This document shows positions 35,012 to 43,745 of a DNA stretch of 64,000 bases, piece after piece (within the stretch, counting starts at the first letter, position 1; each line of letters opens with the position of its first letter). The stretch is taken from positions 106,952-170,951 of the forward strand of contig NZ_ML769320.1 in assembly GCF_009720365.1 (NCBI RefSeq), written 5' to 3'. Source of the stretch: Catellatospora paridis (GTDB taxonomy: Bacteria; Actinomycetota; Actinomycetes; Mycobacteriales; Micromonosporaceae). A program made the position numbers and the translations under genes. The notes below the pieces were generated by a model. The model was not told the DNA's origin. It worked only from the letters and a program-made list of their open reading frames with translations, and did no database searches.

Positions 35012-35164
35012 GTGGAGTCGTCAATCCGGGAACTGCTCCTGGTGATGCTCCTTGCGCTGATCGGTGTCGGGGTCGCCGGTGCCGTGGTGCTCGCGCCGTG
35101 GCATGCGGCGCAGGCCGGTATCGTCGTGGAGGTGCATCCGCCGGCCGCGTCCGTGGCCGGTTGA
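35012..35164 (+). CDS. 50-residue single-pass membrane protein
   Basis: GTG 35012 lies 6 nt after a strong GGAGG (35001-35005). The product is VESSIRELLLVMLLALIGVG..., with one long hydrophobic helix (residues 8-30), then AQAGIVVEVHPPAASVAG. It stops at 35164, just before the pseudo-mycosin gene, and the two are probably co-transcribed. No family is recognised. Good codon bias and a strong ribosome site argue that it is real. Confidence 0.6.
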   Translation: MESSIRELLLVMLLALIGVGVAGAVVLAPWHAAQAGIVVEVHPPAASVAG

Positions 35165-35208
35165 CGATGATTGTTGTGAACGCCTCGATACCCGCCGGAG
35201 TGCGCGCG

Positions 35209-36426
35209 ATGTCTGGTCCAAAGTCCCTGGTCACGGCTGCTGTCTCGGCCGCCGTGCTGCTGCTGGGCTCGCCCGCGGCCGCGGCCGAGCCGGACGTGGT
35301 GCGCGGTATGCAGTGGCAGCTCACCGGCCTCGACCTGGCCGCGGCGCATCAGCGCGCGACCGGCGCCGGCGTGCTCGTCGCGGTGCTCGACTCGGGTGTG
35401 GACCGCTCCCACCCGGACCTGGCGGGCCAGGTGCTCGGTGGGCCGGATACCGCCTCGAACACCGATGTGGACGGTCGCGGCACCGGACTCGCCGGACTCA
35501 TTGCAGGTCACGGCCATGTTCCGGCGGTGCCTGCCGGTGTGGTGCGACCGGCCGCGACGCCGTCCGCGTCGGCCGGCTGGCCCGCGCCGAGCCCGAGCGC
35601 CGCGGTGACCGACTCCCGTACGGCGGGCGTGCTCGGCGTGGCGCCGGGCGCGCAGATCCTGCCGATCGCGTTCGCGCCCGCGCCCGGCGCGACCGGCGAC
35701 CCGGACGCACTGGCCACCGCGATCGACCGGGCCGTGTTCGGCGGCGCGAAGGTCGTCTGCATCGGCCGCGGTGTCGTGCCCAGCAGCCGGTTGCAGGCGT
35801 CGGTCGACGCGGCCGTGGCCCGCGGCGTGCTGATCGTCGCCGCCGACGCGGACCGGGCCGGCCGCCCGTTCACGCCCTGGCCGGCCTCGTACTCCGGGGT
35901 GCTCAACGCGATCCCGGCGGACCGCGCGGGCCAGGTGCCCGTCGCGCCGCTGAGCGGGCGCACCACCGGCATCACGGTGCCCGGCGTCGACCTGATCACG
36001 ACCGGGGTGGGCGGCGGCTACCGGATGGACGGCGGGTCCAGTGCGGCAGCGGTGCTGGCGGGCGCGGCGGCGGTGGTCTGGTCGGCATACCCGCAGGCCA
36101 CGTTGGCACAGGTGCTGCAGCGGCTGCGGACGACCGCGACGGACGCGGGCGCGCCCGGCGCGGACAGCCGGTTCGGCGCGGGCATGCTCAACCTGTCCGC
36201 GGCGCTGGCCGCGAACCTGCCGCAGGAGGCCGCGCCGAGCGTGTCGCCGAGTCCGGCGGCGTCGAGCCCGGCCGCCGCGTCGCCGAGTGGCTCGCCGCGG
36301 CCGGTCGCGCTCGCGGACAGCCGGGACTGGCGGCGCTGGCTGGTGGCGCTGCCGTTGCTGCTGTTCCTGGCGGGCCTGACGGTGTGGGCGGTCCGGTCGG
36401 CCCGGGTGCGGCAGCAGGCAGCCTGA
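35209..36426 (+). CDS. Mycosin-like S8 protein lacking the catalytic histidine
   Basis: The 405-residue protein has a signal peptide (SLVTAAVSAAVLLLGSPAAAA), a subtilisin-like domain, a Pro/Ser/Ala linker and a C-terminal membrane helix (WLVALPLLLFLAGLTVWAV), the build of type VII secretion mycosins. Asp61 is present in 'VAVLDSGVD', and Ser278 in GGSSAAAVLAG. The histidine motif, normally GHGT, reads GRGT (Arg90), a one-base change, and the oxyanion Asn motif is absent (VVCIGRGV). No ESX genes lie nearby. Inference: an inactive S8 protein. ATG 35209 fits the signal peptide and has GGAG 8 nt upstream; ATG 35167 is an alternative. Confidence 0.8.
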   Translation: MSGPKSLVTAAVSAAVLLLGSPAAAAEPDVVRGMQWQLTGLDLAAAHQRATGAGVLVAVLDSGVDRSHPDLAGQVLGGPDTASNTDVDGRGTGLAGLIAGHGHVPAVPAGVVRPAATPSASAGWPAPSPSAAVTDSRTAGVLGVAPGAQILPIAFAPAPGATGDPDALATAIDRAVFGGAKVVCIGRGVVPSSRLQASVDAAVARGVLIVAADADRAGRPFTPWPASYSGVLNAIPADRAGQVPVAPLSGRTTGITVPGVDLITTGVGGGYRMDGGSSAAAVLAGAAAVVWSAYPQATLAQVLQRLRTTATDAGAPGADSRFGAGMLNLSAALAANLPQEAAPSVSPSPAASSPAAASPSGSPRPVALADSRDWRRWLVALPLLLFLAGLTVWAVRSARVRQQAA

Positions 36427-36645
36427 TCCCGTCCATCTGGCGGGACCGCGGCCGCATCGGTCGCGGGACGGATTAACAGATCGTTGCCGATGACGGCCGT
36501 TCGCGTCCTGCGGGCGGCCGCCGCTGGTGCATGTAAGCTGTATCTCCTATCGTGCCGGTAGGTTATATGGGTTTTCCGGTGGCCTCCCCGCGTCCCGCGG
36601 GCGGGCGGCGCTAACTTGATCAGCGACACGGAGGAGGTACGGGCC

Positions 36646-38085
36646 ATGGGCATCGCGGTGGTGGTCGGCGGCGGCTGCAGTGGCGTGCTCGCCACCCGTG
36701 AGCTGCTGCGGACCGGCTGGCACGTGGTGCTCGTCGATCCCGGCGCCCGCCCCGGCCGCGGGCTGGCCTACAGCACCGCCGACCCGTGGCACCTGCTGAA
36801 CTCGCCCGCCGCCGCGATGAGCGCCGACCCCGACCGGCCCGACGACTTCCTGCGCTGGTGCCGGCAGCGGGATCCGCGCACCGGGCCCGCCGACTTCGTG
36901 CCGCGCAGCTGGTACGGCGACTACCTGACCGAGGTGCTGCGGGCGGCCGACGAGACCGCGCAGGGCCGGCTCACCGTGCAGCGCGGCCGGGTGGCGCGCA
37001 TCTTCGAACCGTCCGTCAACGGCGGCCCGCTCACCGTGCTGCTCACCGACGACGTGGTGATCCCCGCCGACCGGGTGGTGCTCGCGCTGGGCCACCCCGC
37101 CCCGTCCGCCCCGGCCCGCCTCGACGCCGCCGCGGCCCGCTCGGGGGCGTACGTGGCCGACCCGTGGCGGCCCGGCGCGCTGGCCGGCCTGCCCGAGGGC
37201 CCGATCCTGCTCATCGGCACCGGGCTGACCGCCGTCGACGTGGCGCTGACCCTGGCGAACGCCGGCCGGCGCGATCTCACCGCGGTCTCCCGGCACGGAC
37301 TGCTACCCCAGCCGCACCGCCGCCCCGCGGCAGCCTCGGCGACCGCGCCCGGCGGACCGGCGGCCGCCGCGCAAGCCGGGCCCGCACAGGTCACGGCCGC
37401 GCAGACTGTGGCGGCGCTGCCGGAGCTGCTGGCCGCGGGTTCGGTGGCCGGTCTGCTGCGCTCGCTGCGGCGGCTCGCCGCGGACACCGGCGACTGGCGA
37501 GCGGTGTTCGACGCGCTGCGGCCGCACTGGGACGCGCTGTGGCAGAGCCTGCCCGAGCCCGGCCAGCGCCGCTTCCTGCGGCACCTGGCGCGCTACTGGG
37601 AGGTGCACCGGCACCGGATGGCGCCCGCCGTCGCGGACGGCATCGGGGCGCTGCGCGAGAGCGGCTCGCTGCGGGTGCGCGCGGCCGAGCTGTGCGGCAT
37701 CGAGGCCGCCGACGAGGGGGTACGCGTGGTGCTGCGCGAGCGGCACGGCGGCGCGATCACCGCTCCGACGTTCGCCGCGGTGGTCAACTGCACCGGGCCG
37801 GGTCGCATCGTCGAGTCGGACCCGCTGGTCCGGGCGCTGGTCGCGGAGGGCATGGCCCGGCCGGGCCCGTACCGTCTGGGGCTGGACACCGACCCGCACG
37901 GCGCGCTGCTGCGCCGTGACGGCTCGGCGCACCCGGCGCTGTGGACGCTCGGCCCGACCCGGCGCGGCGTGCTCTGGGAGACCACGGCCGCGCCCGAGAT
38001 CAGGACGCAGGCGCGGGCGCTCGCCGTCGCGCTGGGCGACGCGGGCCGCGACCGTGCGCCGGTCGCCGAGTGCGTGGAGTCGTAG
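36646..38085 (+). CDS. FAD/NAD(P)-binding oxidoreductase-like protein
   Basis: The 479-residue protein opens with a dinucleotide fold (IAVVVGGGCSGVLATREL, GxGxxG variant GGGCSG), then 'PGRGLAYSTADPWHLLNSPAAAMS' and 'RSWYGDYLTEVL', features of the FAD-NAD(P)-binding family PF13454. A second dinucleotide motif is at 'ILLIGTGLTAVDVALTLA'. 'NCTGPGRIVESDPL' and 'LWTLGPTRRGVLWETTA' match the family's end. The substrate is unknown. ATG 36646 is 8 nt after GAGGAGG (36631-36637). Its 219-bp upstream gap holds no gene. Confidence 0.82.
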   Translation: MGIAVVVGGGCSGVLATRELLRTGWHVVLVDPGARPGRGLAYSTADPWHLLNSPAAAMSADPDRPDDFLRWCRQRDPRTGPADFVPRSWYGDYLTEVLRAADETAQGRLTVQRGRVARIFEPSVNGGPLTVLLTDDVVIPADRVVLALGHPAPSAPARLDAAAARSGAYVADPWRPGALAGLPEGPILLIGTGLTAVDVALTLANAGRRDLTAVSRHGLLPQPHRRPAAASATAPGGPAAAAQAGPAQVTAAQTVAALPELLAAGSVAGLLRSLRRLAADTGDWRAVFDALRPHWDALWQSLPEPGQRRFLRHLARYWEVHRHRMAPAVADGIGALRESGSLRVRAAELCGIEAADEGVRVVLRERHGGAITAPTFAAVVNCTGPGRIVESDPLVRALVAEGMARPGPYRLGLDTDPHGALLRRDGSAHPALWTLGPTRRGVLWETTAAPEIRTQARALAVALGDAGRDRAPVAECVES

Positions 38086-38156
38086 ACCGCCCGCGGCGGC
38101 GGCTGTGGGCGAACATTTCACAGCCGCTGCTGCCGACGCCTCCTCCGGCAGCTTGC

Positions 38157-38162
38157 TAGGGT
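38157..38162 (+). promoter_or_regulatory. Probable leaderless -10 box (TAGGGT) of the M16 gene pair
   Basis: TAGGGT lies 13 to 8 bases before GTG 38170, and no Shine-Dalgarno is present. Confidence 0.5.
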
Positions 38163-38169
38163 CGGCTTT

Positions 38170-39483
38170 GTGTCCACCGAGACCAGCATCCAGATCCCGC
38201 GCACGGCGTACGAGGTCGAGCGGTTCACGCTCCCCAACGGTTTGCGCGTCGTGCTCAGCCCGGACCGCAGCGCACCGGTGATCGGTGTCGCGGTCGTCTA
38301 CGACGTGGGAATCCGGTCCGAGCCGCAGGGCCGCACCGGCTTCGCCCACCTCTTCGAACACCTGATGTTCCAAGGCTCGGCCAACCTGGAGAAGCTGGCC
38401 CACTTCCGCCACGTGCAGGGGGCGGGCGGCACCTTCAACGGCTCCACCCACCTGGACTACACCGACTACTTCGAGACGGTGCCGAGCAACGCGCTGGAGC
38501 GGATGCTCTTCCTGGAGGCCGACCGCATGCGCGGGCCGCGGCTGACCGAGGAGAACCTCAAGAACCAGATCGACGTGGTCAAGGAGGAGATCCGGGTCAA
38601 CGTGCTGAACCGCCCGTACGGCGGCTTCCCGTGGCTCAAGCTCCCGCCGGTCATGTTCGACACGTTCCCGAACGCGCACGACGGCTACGGCTCCTTCAGC
38701 GACCTGGAGGCGGCCACCGTCCCCGACGCCGCCGAGTTCTTCGACAAGTACTACGCCTGCGGCAACGCGACGCTCAGCGTCTCCGGCGACTTCGCGTCCG
38801 CGCACGCCCGGATGCTGATCGAGCGCCACTTCAGCGACGTGCCGGCCCGCCCGGCCCCGGCGCGGGCCGACTTCGCCGAGCCCGACCTGACCGCCGAGCG
38901 GCGCGAGTCCTACGTGGACAAGCTCGCCCCGCTGCCCGCGGTCGCCTCGGCGTGGCGGGTCCCGGACCCGATCACCGACTTCGCCGGCTACCTGCCGTAC
39001 GTGGTGCTGGCCGAGGTGCTCACCGACGGCGACGCGTCGCGGCTGGTCGAGCGCCTGGTGCTGAAGGACCGCAGCGTCACCAGCGTCGGCGGCTACCTGG
39101 GCTTCATGGGTGAGCCGTTCGAGGTGCGCGACCCCACGGCGCTGCTGCTGCAGTCGCACCTGCCGCCCGGCGGCAGCGTGGACAAGGTGCTGGTCACCAT
39201 CGACGAGGAGCTGGACCGGCTGGCCACCGACGGGCTGACCGCGGGCGAGCTGGCCCGCACCCAGGCCCGGATGGCCACCCACCTGCTGCGCGAGACCGAC
39301 GCGGTGCTGGGCCGCGCGCTGCGGATGGCCGTGCTGGAGCTGCAGCGGGGCAACCCGGGGCTGCTCAACGACCTGCCGCACTCGATCGCGGAGGTGACCG
39401 AGGAGCAGGTCCGGGCCGCCGCGGCCGCCCTGCGCCCGAACCGCCGGGCGTCCATCGAGGTCGTGCCCGGAGGCAACCAGTGA
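38170..39483 (+). CDS. M16 zinc peptidase, catalytic subunit
   Basis: The 437-residue protein has the inverted zinc motif HxxEH (His60, Glu63, His64 in HLFEHLMF) and the distal ligand Glu140 in 'DVVKEEIRVN', so it is a complete M16B catalytic half. It begins directly with the family opening 'YEVERFTLPNGLRVVLSPDRSAPV' and has no signal peptide, so it should be cytosolic. The following gene encodes the partner half. Such pairs form a heterodimeric clamp that degrades or processes peptides; the substrate is unknown. Confidence 0.9.
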   Translation: MSTETSIQIPRTAYEVERFTLPNGLRVVLSPDRSAPVIGVAVVYDVGIRSEPQGRTGFAHLFEHLMFQGSANLEKLAHFRHVQGAGGTFNGSTHLDYTDYFETVPSNALERMLFLEADRMRGPRLTEENLKNQIDVVKEEIRVNVLNRPYGGFPWLKLPPVMFDTFPNAHDGYGSFSDLEAATVPDAAEFFDKYYACGNATLSVSGDFASAHARMLIERHFSDVPARPAPARADFAEPDLTAERRESYVDKLAPLPAVASAWRVPDPITDFAGYLPYVVLAEVLTDGDASRLVERLVLKDRSVTSVGGYLGFMGEPFEVRDPTALLLQSHLPPGGSVDKVLVTIDEELDRLATDGLTAGELARTQARMATHLLRETDAVLGRALRMAVLELQRGNPGLLNDLPHSIAEVTEEQVRAAAAALRPNRRASIEVVPGGNQ

Positions 39484-39544
39484 CCGAGCGAACCATGAGG
39501 CTCAGTGGGGCTCATGCCGTCGACGAGCGAAGCGAGGAGCAGGC

Positions 39545-40867
39545 ATGAGCGTGACCACCCTTCCCGAACTGGATGAGAACCGGCCGCTGGTGCTGCCGGT
39601 GGAGGTCGAGCAGACGCTGCCCAACGGGCTGACCGTGCTGGCCATCCGCCGGCCGAGCGTGCCGCTGGCCGAGGTGCGGCTGCGAGTCCCGTTCGCCAAG
39701 GCCGAGCTGGCCGAGGCGGCGGTGCTGGCGCAGACCCTGTTCTCGGGCACGAGCAAGCGCAGCACCGTCCAGATCGCCGCCGAGCTGCAGACCGTCGGCG
39801 GCGGCCTGGGCGCGGGCATCGACCCGGACCGCCTGCAGGTCAGCGGCAACTCGCTGGTGTCCGGGCTGGACCGGCTGCTGGAGCTGCTGGCCGAGGTGCT
39901 CGACGACGCCGTCTACCCGGAGGGCGAGGTCGTCACGGAGGTGGAGCGGCTGGCCGACCGGATCCAGGTCGCCCAGAGCCAGCCCGCCCACCTGGCCCGC
40001 GTCGCGCTGCTCAAGCGCATCTACCCGGGGCACCCGTACGCGGTGCAGACCCCGTCGGTGGAGGAGGTGCGCGCGGTCAGCCCGGAGGCGCTGCGCGCGC
40101 TGCACGCCCGGCGGCTGCACCCGGCCGGGGCGACCCTGGTCATCGTCGGCGACCTCGACCCGGAGCAGGCGGTGCAGACCGCGGCCAAGCGCCTCGGCGG
40201 CTGGAACGGCGGCGGCGAGACGGCCGACCTGCCGCCCATCCCGCTGCTGGTGCCGGGGCCGCTGCTGCTGGTGGACCGGCCGGGCGCGGTGCAGTCGTCG
40301 CTGCGCTTCGCGCTGCCGGCGGTGGGCCGCACCCACCCCGACCACGCCGCGCTCCAGCTCGCGAACATGATCTTCGGCGGCTACTTCTCCTCCCGCTGGG
40401 TGGAGAACATCCGCGAGGACAAGGGCTACACCTACGGCCCGCACTCGGTGATCGAGCACTCGGTGGCCGGTTCCACGCTGACTGTCTCCGCCGAGGTGGC
40501 CACCGAGGTCACCGCCCCGGCCCTGGTCGAGACGCTGTACGAGCTGGGCCGCATCGCGGCGCTGCCGGTCCGCGAGGACGAGCTGGAGCAGGCCCGGCAG
40601 TACGCGTTGGGCACGCTGCAGCTCGGCATGTCGACGCAGTCCGGGCTGGCCGGGCTGGCCAGCACCTACGCCGGGTTCGGGCTGCGGCTGGACTTCCTGG
40701 CCGAGCACTCGGCCCGGCTGGCCGCGGCCACCCTGGAAGACGTGCACCGGGTCGCGGCGACGTACCTCGCGCCCGCGGTGGCGGCCCCGGTGATCCTCGG
40801 CGATGCCGAGAAGATCCAGGCGGCGGTCTCGGCGATCGTGCCGGTGACGGTCGAGTCGAAGTCGTGA
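39545..40867 (+). CDS. M16 peptidase, non-catalytic partner
   Basis: The 440-residue protein aligns in layout with the previous gene ('VEQTLPNGLTVLAIRRPSVPLAEV') but has no HxxEH; the matching site reads 'LAEAAVLAQTLFSGT'. It keeps the R/Y pair region 'FGGYFSSRWVENIREDKGYTYG', the mark of the substrate-positioning subunit in M16B heterodimers. ATG 39545 has GAGGAG upstream. Together with 38170-39483 it should form one functional protease. Confidence 0.88.
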   Translation: MSVTTLPELDENRPLVLPVEVEQTLPNGLTVLAIRRPSVPLAEVRLRVPFAKAELAEAAVLAQTLFSGTSKRSTVQIAAELQTVGGGLGAGIDPDRLQVSGNSLVSGLDRLLELLAEVLDDAVYPEGEVVTEVERLADRIQVAQSQPAHLARVALLKRIYPGHPYAVQTPSVEEVRAVSPEALRALHARRLHPAGATLVIVGDLDPEQAVQTAAKRLGGWNGGGETADLPPIPLLVPGPLLLVDRPGAVQSSLRFALPAVGRTHPDHAALQLANMIFGGYFSSRWVENIREDKGYTYGPHSVIEHSVAGSTLTVSAEVATEVTAPALVETLYELGRIAALPVREDELEQARQYALGTLQLGMSTQSGLAGLASTYAGFGLRLDFLAEHSARLAAATLEDVHRVAATYLAPAVAAPVILGDAEKIQAAVSAIVPVTVESKS

Positions 40868-40904
40868 GCGGGCTTCGCGGAGCGAAAACGAGTGAGCTGT
40901 ACAG

Positions 40905-41807
40905 ATGAGTGAGACGCCTGCGGCCCGGTCGGATCTCGACCGGGCCGCGTTCCGGCGCGCCGACCCGCAGTGGCTGGCCGACGCGTGGTCCCGCGGCCGG
41001 GTGGTCGTGATCGGAGACGACGGGCGCGCGCTGATCCGCGACGACCGGCTGGTGCTGTTCGGTTCGGACCAGGTCGGCGCCGCCGGTCCGACCGGCGAGC
41101 CGCTCTTCCTCGGCGTCGACGCGGGCGGCACGGCCTACTTCGCGGTGAACCGCGAGCTGCCAGAGCTGCCCGGCGCCGAGCCGAAGCACCTGTGGGAGGT
41201 CGGCGCGGACCTGCCGCCGCGCGACACGGCGCTGCTGACCCAGGCGCTGGCCCTGGTGCGCTGGCACCGCGACCACCTCTACGCCCCGCGCAGCGGCAAG
41301 CCGACGACCGTGGAGCAGGGCGGCTGGGTGCGCCGGGACGCCGACGGGGAGCAGCACTTCCCGCGTACCGACCCGGCCGTGATCATGGCGGTCCACGACG
41401 GCGTGGCCGGTCCGCACGGGCACATCCTGCTGGGCGCGAACGTGGTCTGGGCCGGGGCGGCCAAGCGCCGCTACTCGGTACTGGCCGGCTTCGTCGAGGC
41501 GGGGGAGACCGCCGAGGAGGCGGTCGCCCGCGAGGTGTACGAAGAGGCAGGCGTGCGGGTGTCCGACATCCGCTATCACGGCAGCCAGGCGTTCCCATAC
41601 CCCCGCTCGCTGATGCTGGGGTTCATCGCGGTCGCCGACCCGGCGGCCGCGCCGCTGCGCACCGACCCGGACGAGCTGCTCGACGCGCAGTGGTTCACGC
41701 GCGAGCAGGTCGCCCGGGTGCTGGACGGGTCAGACGACTCCTTCACGCTCCCGAACCGGTCCTCCATCGCCCACCAGCTCGTGCTGCGCTGGCTCCGGGC
41801 GGGCTGA
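40905..41807 (+). CDS. nudC: NudC-like NAD(H)/deNADding Nudix hydrolase without zinc ligands
   Basis: The 300-residue protein carries the full Nudix box (GFVEAGETAEEAVAREVYEEAG) and, after it, SQAFPYPRS, the NADH-specific motif (normally SQPWPFPxS) in altered form. NudC splits NADH and removes NAD caps from RNA. In NudC of E. coli four Cys bind Zn just before 'YPRTDPAVI'; here the stretch reads LYAPRSGKPT...RDADGEQHFPRTDPAVI and the protein has no Cys at all. Its place near adnAB, mrx1 and uvrD2 matches the Rv3199c context. ATG 40905. The last 78 bp overlap the convergent MFS gene. Confidence 0.88.
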   Translation: MSETPAARSDLDRAAFRRADPQWLADAWSRGRVVVIGDDGRALIRDDRLVLFGSDQVGAAGPTGEPLFLGVDAGGTAYFAVNRELPELPGAEPKHLWEVGADLPPRDTALLTQALALVRWHRDHLYAPRSGKPTTVEQGGWVRRDADGEQHFPRTDPAVIMAVHDGVAGPHGHILLGANVVWAGAAKRRYSVLAGFVEAGETAEEAVAREVYEEAGVRVSDIRYHGSQAFPYPRSLMLGFIAVADPAAAPLRTDPDELLDAQWFTREQVARVLDGSDDSFTLPNRSSIAHQLVLRWLRAG

Positions 41808-42986
41808 CGGCGGGGTCAGCCCGCGCGCGGCCCACAGGTACAGCGCCGACACCGCCATCACCACGCTCATGCCGGCCAGCAGCAGCCGGAAGTCGACCAG
41901 CTCGATGAGCACCGCGCCGAAGCCGATCGCGAGCGTCTGCGGCGCGCTGATCAGCGCGTCCATCGCCGCCGAGACCCGGCCCATCAGGGCTGCGGGGGTG
42001 GTGCGCTGCATCAGTGTCATCAGCCCGACGAGCAGGTAGGGCAGGCCGAACCCGGAGATCAGGCAGGTGGCGAAGGCCAGCCACAGGTTCGGGGTCAGGC
42101 TGGTGAGCAGCAGCGGGAGGAACAGCGCGATGCCGATGGCGTTGGCGGACAGCTCGCCGACCCGGCGGATCAGCCAGGCCGACGTCAGGCCGCCGAGCAG
42201 GCCGCCGACGCCCTGGACGCTGATCAGCACGCCGATGAAGGCAGGCGGCCGGTGCAGGCCCTGGTCGACGAAGGCGAAGAAGACGGTCTCGCTGAAGCCG
42301 AAGACGAGGATCGAGATCACGTTGCCGATCAGGGCGCGCCGCAGCGGCACGCTGCCGGTCAGATGGCGTACGCCCGCGCCGACCTCGGCCACCCAGTGCT
42401 GCTCGGTGCGCTCGGGCTTCTGCTCGGAGACCCGCAGCACGGTGATGACGCCGGCCGCGATGAGGAAACCCGCCATGCCGAGCGCGGCCAGGCCCCAGCC
42501 CTTCGTGGCGGCGTAGAGCGCGGCCCCGAGCAGCGGCCCCACCAGGCGCAGGCCCTGCCGCACCGTCTGCAGCGCACCGTTGGCCTCGGCCAGCAGGTCC
42601 GGCGGGATGACCTCCTTGATCAGGCCGTTGAGGGAGCCGCTGACCAGGATGTAGGAGACGCCGTAGCAGATCGCGACGGCGAAGATGATCCACAGGTCCT
42701 CGCGGCCGTCGACGGCCAGCAGCGGGGTCAGCATCACCGCCGAGCCGACCAGGGACGCGATCAGGAACGGGCGGCGGCGGAACCGGTCCACCACGACACC
42801 GAGCAGCGGCGCGAACATCACCGGCAGGACCACGCACAGGATCGCCGCGCCCGCCATGCCGTCGGAGCCGGTGAGGTCCTTGGCCCAGATGGCCAGCGCG
42901 AGCACCAGCATCGACTCGGCGGTCATGCTGAAGAACAGGCCCGCGAAGAGCAGGCGGAAGTCGGGTCGGCGCAGTACGGCGCGCAT
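41730..42986 (-). CDS. MFS transporter (MFS_3/enterobactin-exporter-like), ArsR operon
   Basis: This 418-residue, 12-helix transporter starts with 'RRPDFRLLFAGLFFSMTAESMLVLALAIW' and has the family phrase 'LGVVVDRFRRRPFLIASLVGSAVM' (motif A, D-R-x-x-R-R). Such proteins usually export small molecules or drugs. ATG 42986 has GGAGG and lies 2 nt after the stop of an ArsR regulator, so the two are one operon controlled by the operator at 43596. The 3' end overlaps nudC by 78 bp tail to tail. Confidence 0.88.
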   Translation of the reverse strand: MRAVLRRPDFRLLFAGLFFSMTAESMLVLALAIWAKDLTGSDGMAGAAILCVVLPVMFAPLLGVVVDRFRRRPFLIASLVGSAVMLTPLLAVDGREDLWIIFAVAICYGVSYILVSGSLNGLIKEVIPPDLLAEANGALQTVRQGLRLVGPLLGAALYAATKGWGLAALGMAGFLIAAGVITVLRVSEQKPERTEQHWVAEVGAGVRHLTGSVPLRRALIGNVISILVFGFSETVFFAFVDQGLHRPPAFIGVLISVQGVGGLLGGLTSAWLIRRVGELSANAIGIALFLPLLLTSLTPNLWLAFATCLISGFGLPYLLVGLMTLMQRTTPAALMGRVSAAMDALISAPQTLAIGFGAVLIELVDFRLLLAGMSVVMAVSALYLWAARGLTPPSARPEPAQHELVGDGGPVREREGVV

Positions 42987-42988
42987 GG

Positions 42989-43573
42989 TCAGGCCTCCGG
43001 GGATGGTGGGGGTGGGGGTCGGTCGGGCTCGGGGTGGGACCAGGTGACCATGCGGACCGGGCGGGAGCCCTCGGGTCGGCTGGCCGGATCGGTGATGCGC
43101 TGGTTGTGCCTGGTCAGCACCGCGACCAGCTCGTCCTCCAGCGCCTTGAGTTCGTCGGCGGTGAGCCAGGTGACGTTCTGGACGCTGAAGGCGGCGTGCC
43201 GCCAGGCGGTGTCGTCGGTCTGCCGCTGCTCGTCCCAGCGGTTGCGCGCGGCCAGCTCCTGGGCGAGCAGCGTCGCGTTCAGCTCGCTGCCCGCCTGCAT
43301 CAGCTCGGGCGGTTCGTCCGCCCCGCCCCACCGGTTGCCCATCGGCACCCAGCGCCACGGCCGGTTGCGGCCCACGCCGCCCTCGGCCTCCTCGATGAAC
43401 CCGAACTTCGCCAGTTGCCGCAGGTGCCACGAGCAGTTCGCCGCCGACTCCCCGACCCGCTCGGCCAGCTGCGTGGCCGTGGCCGGCCCGTGCAATCCCA
43501 GCTCGTTGATCAGCCGCAACCGCACCGGGTGCGCCATCGCCCGCAACATCCGCGGGTCGGTGATGTCCCGCAT
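42989..43573 (-). CDS. ArsR-family (HTH_20) transcriptional repressor
   Basis: The 194-residue protein has a winged-helix domain in its first ~75 residues ('RDITDPRMLRAMAHPVRLRLINELGLHGPATATQLAERVGESAANCSWHLRQLAKFGFIEEA'). A ~100-residue helical C-terminal domain follows, as in the ArsR/DUF4180-like regulators found beside MFS exporters. No arsenic-type Cys pair is present, so a metal ligand is unlikely. ATG 43573 was chosen; starting at 43627 would put the palindromic operator inside the gene. It precedes the MFS gene by 2 nt. Confidence 0.85.
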   Translation of the reverse strand: MRDITDPRMLRAMAHPVRLRLINELGLHGPATATQLAERVGESAANCSWHLRQLAKFGFIEEAEGGVGRNRPWRWVPMGNRWGGADEPPELMQAGSELNATLLAQELAARNRWDEQRQTDDTAWRHAAFSVQNVTWLTADELKALEDELVAVLTRHNQRITDPASRPEGSRPVRMVTWSHPEPDRPPPPPSPEA

Positions 43574-43595
43574 CGGCAGTCTCTCCGTCACATCA

Positions 43596-43627
43596 AAAGG
43601 ATGCTTTCGAAAGAAGCCTTTCGTCAA
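43596..43627 (-). promoter_or_regulatory. ArsR operator overlapping its own promoter
   Basis: The palindrome AAAGG-N3-CTTTCGAAAG-N3-CCTTT (43596-43621) fills the spacer between a -35 TTGACG (43627-43622) and a -10 CATCCT-like hexamer on the minus strand. A second inverted pair, CATCAAAAGG (43591-43600) and CCTTTTGGTG (43631-43640), brackets it. Binding here would block RNA polymerase directly. Confidence 0.65.
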
Positions 43628-43745
43628 CCCCCTTTTGGTGACTGCATGACGGGACCGTGATCAACCGGGGCGAAAGGTGTGTCGGTGCGGGGGTGGGGGC
43701 GGGCGGGCGGCTTAGCCTGAGGGCTGGTCACCGACGGAGGTCCCC

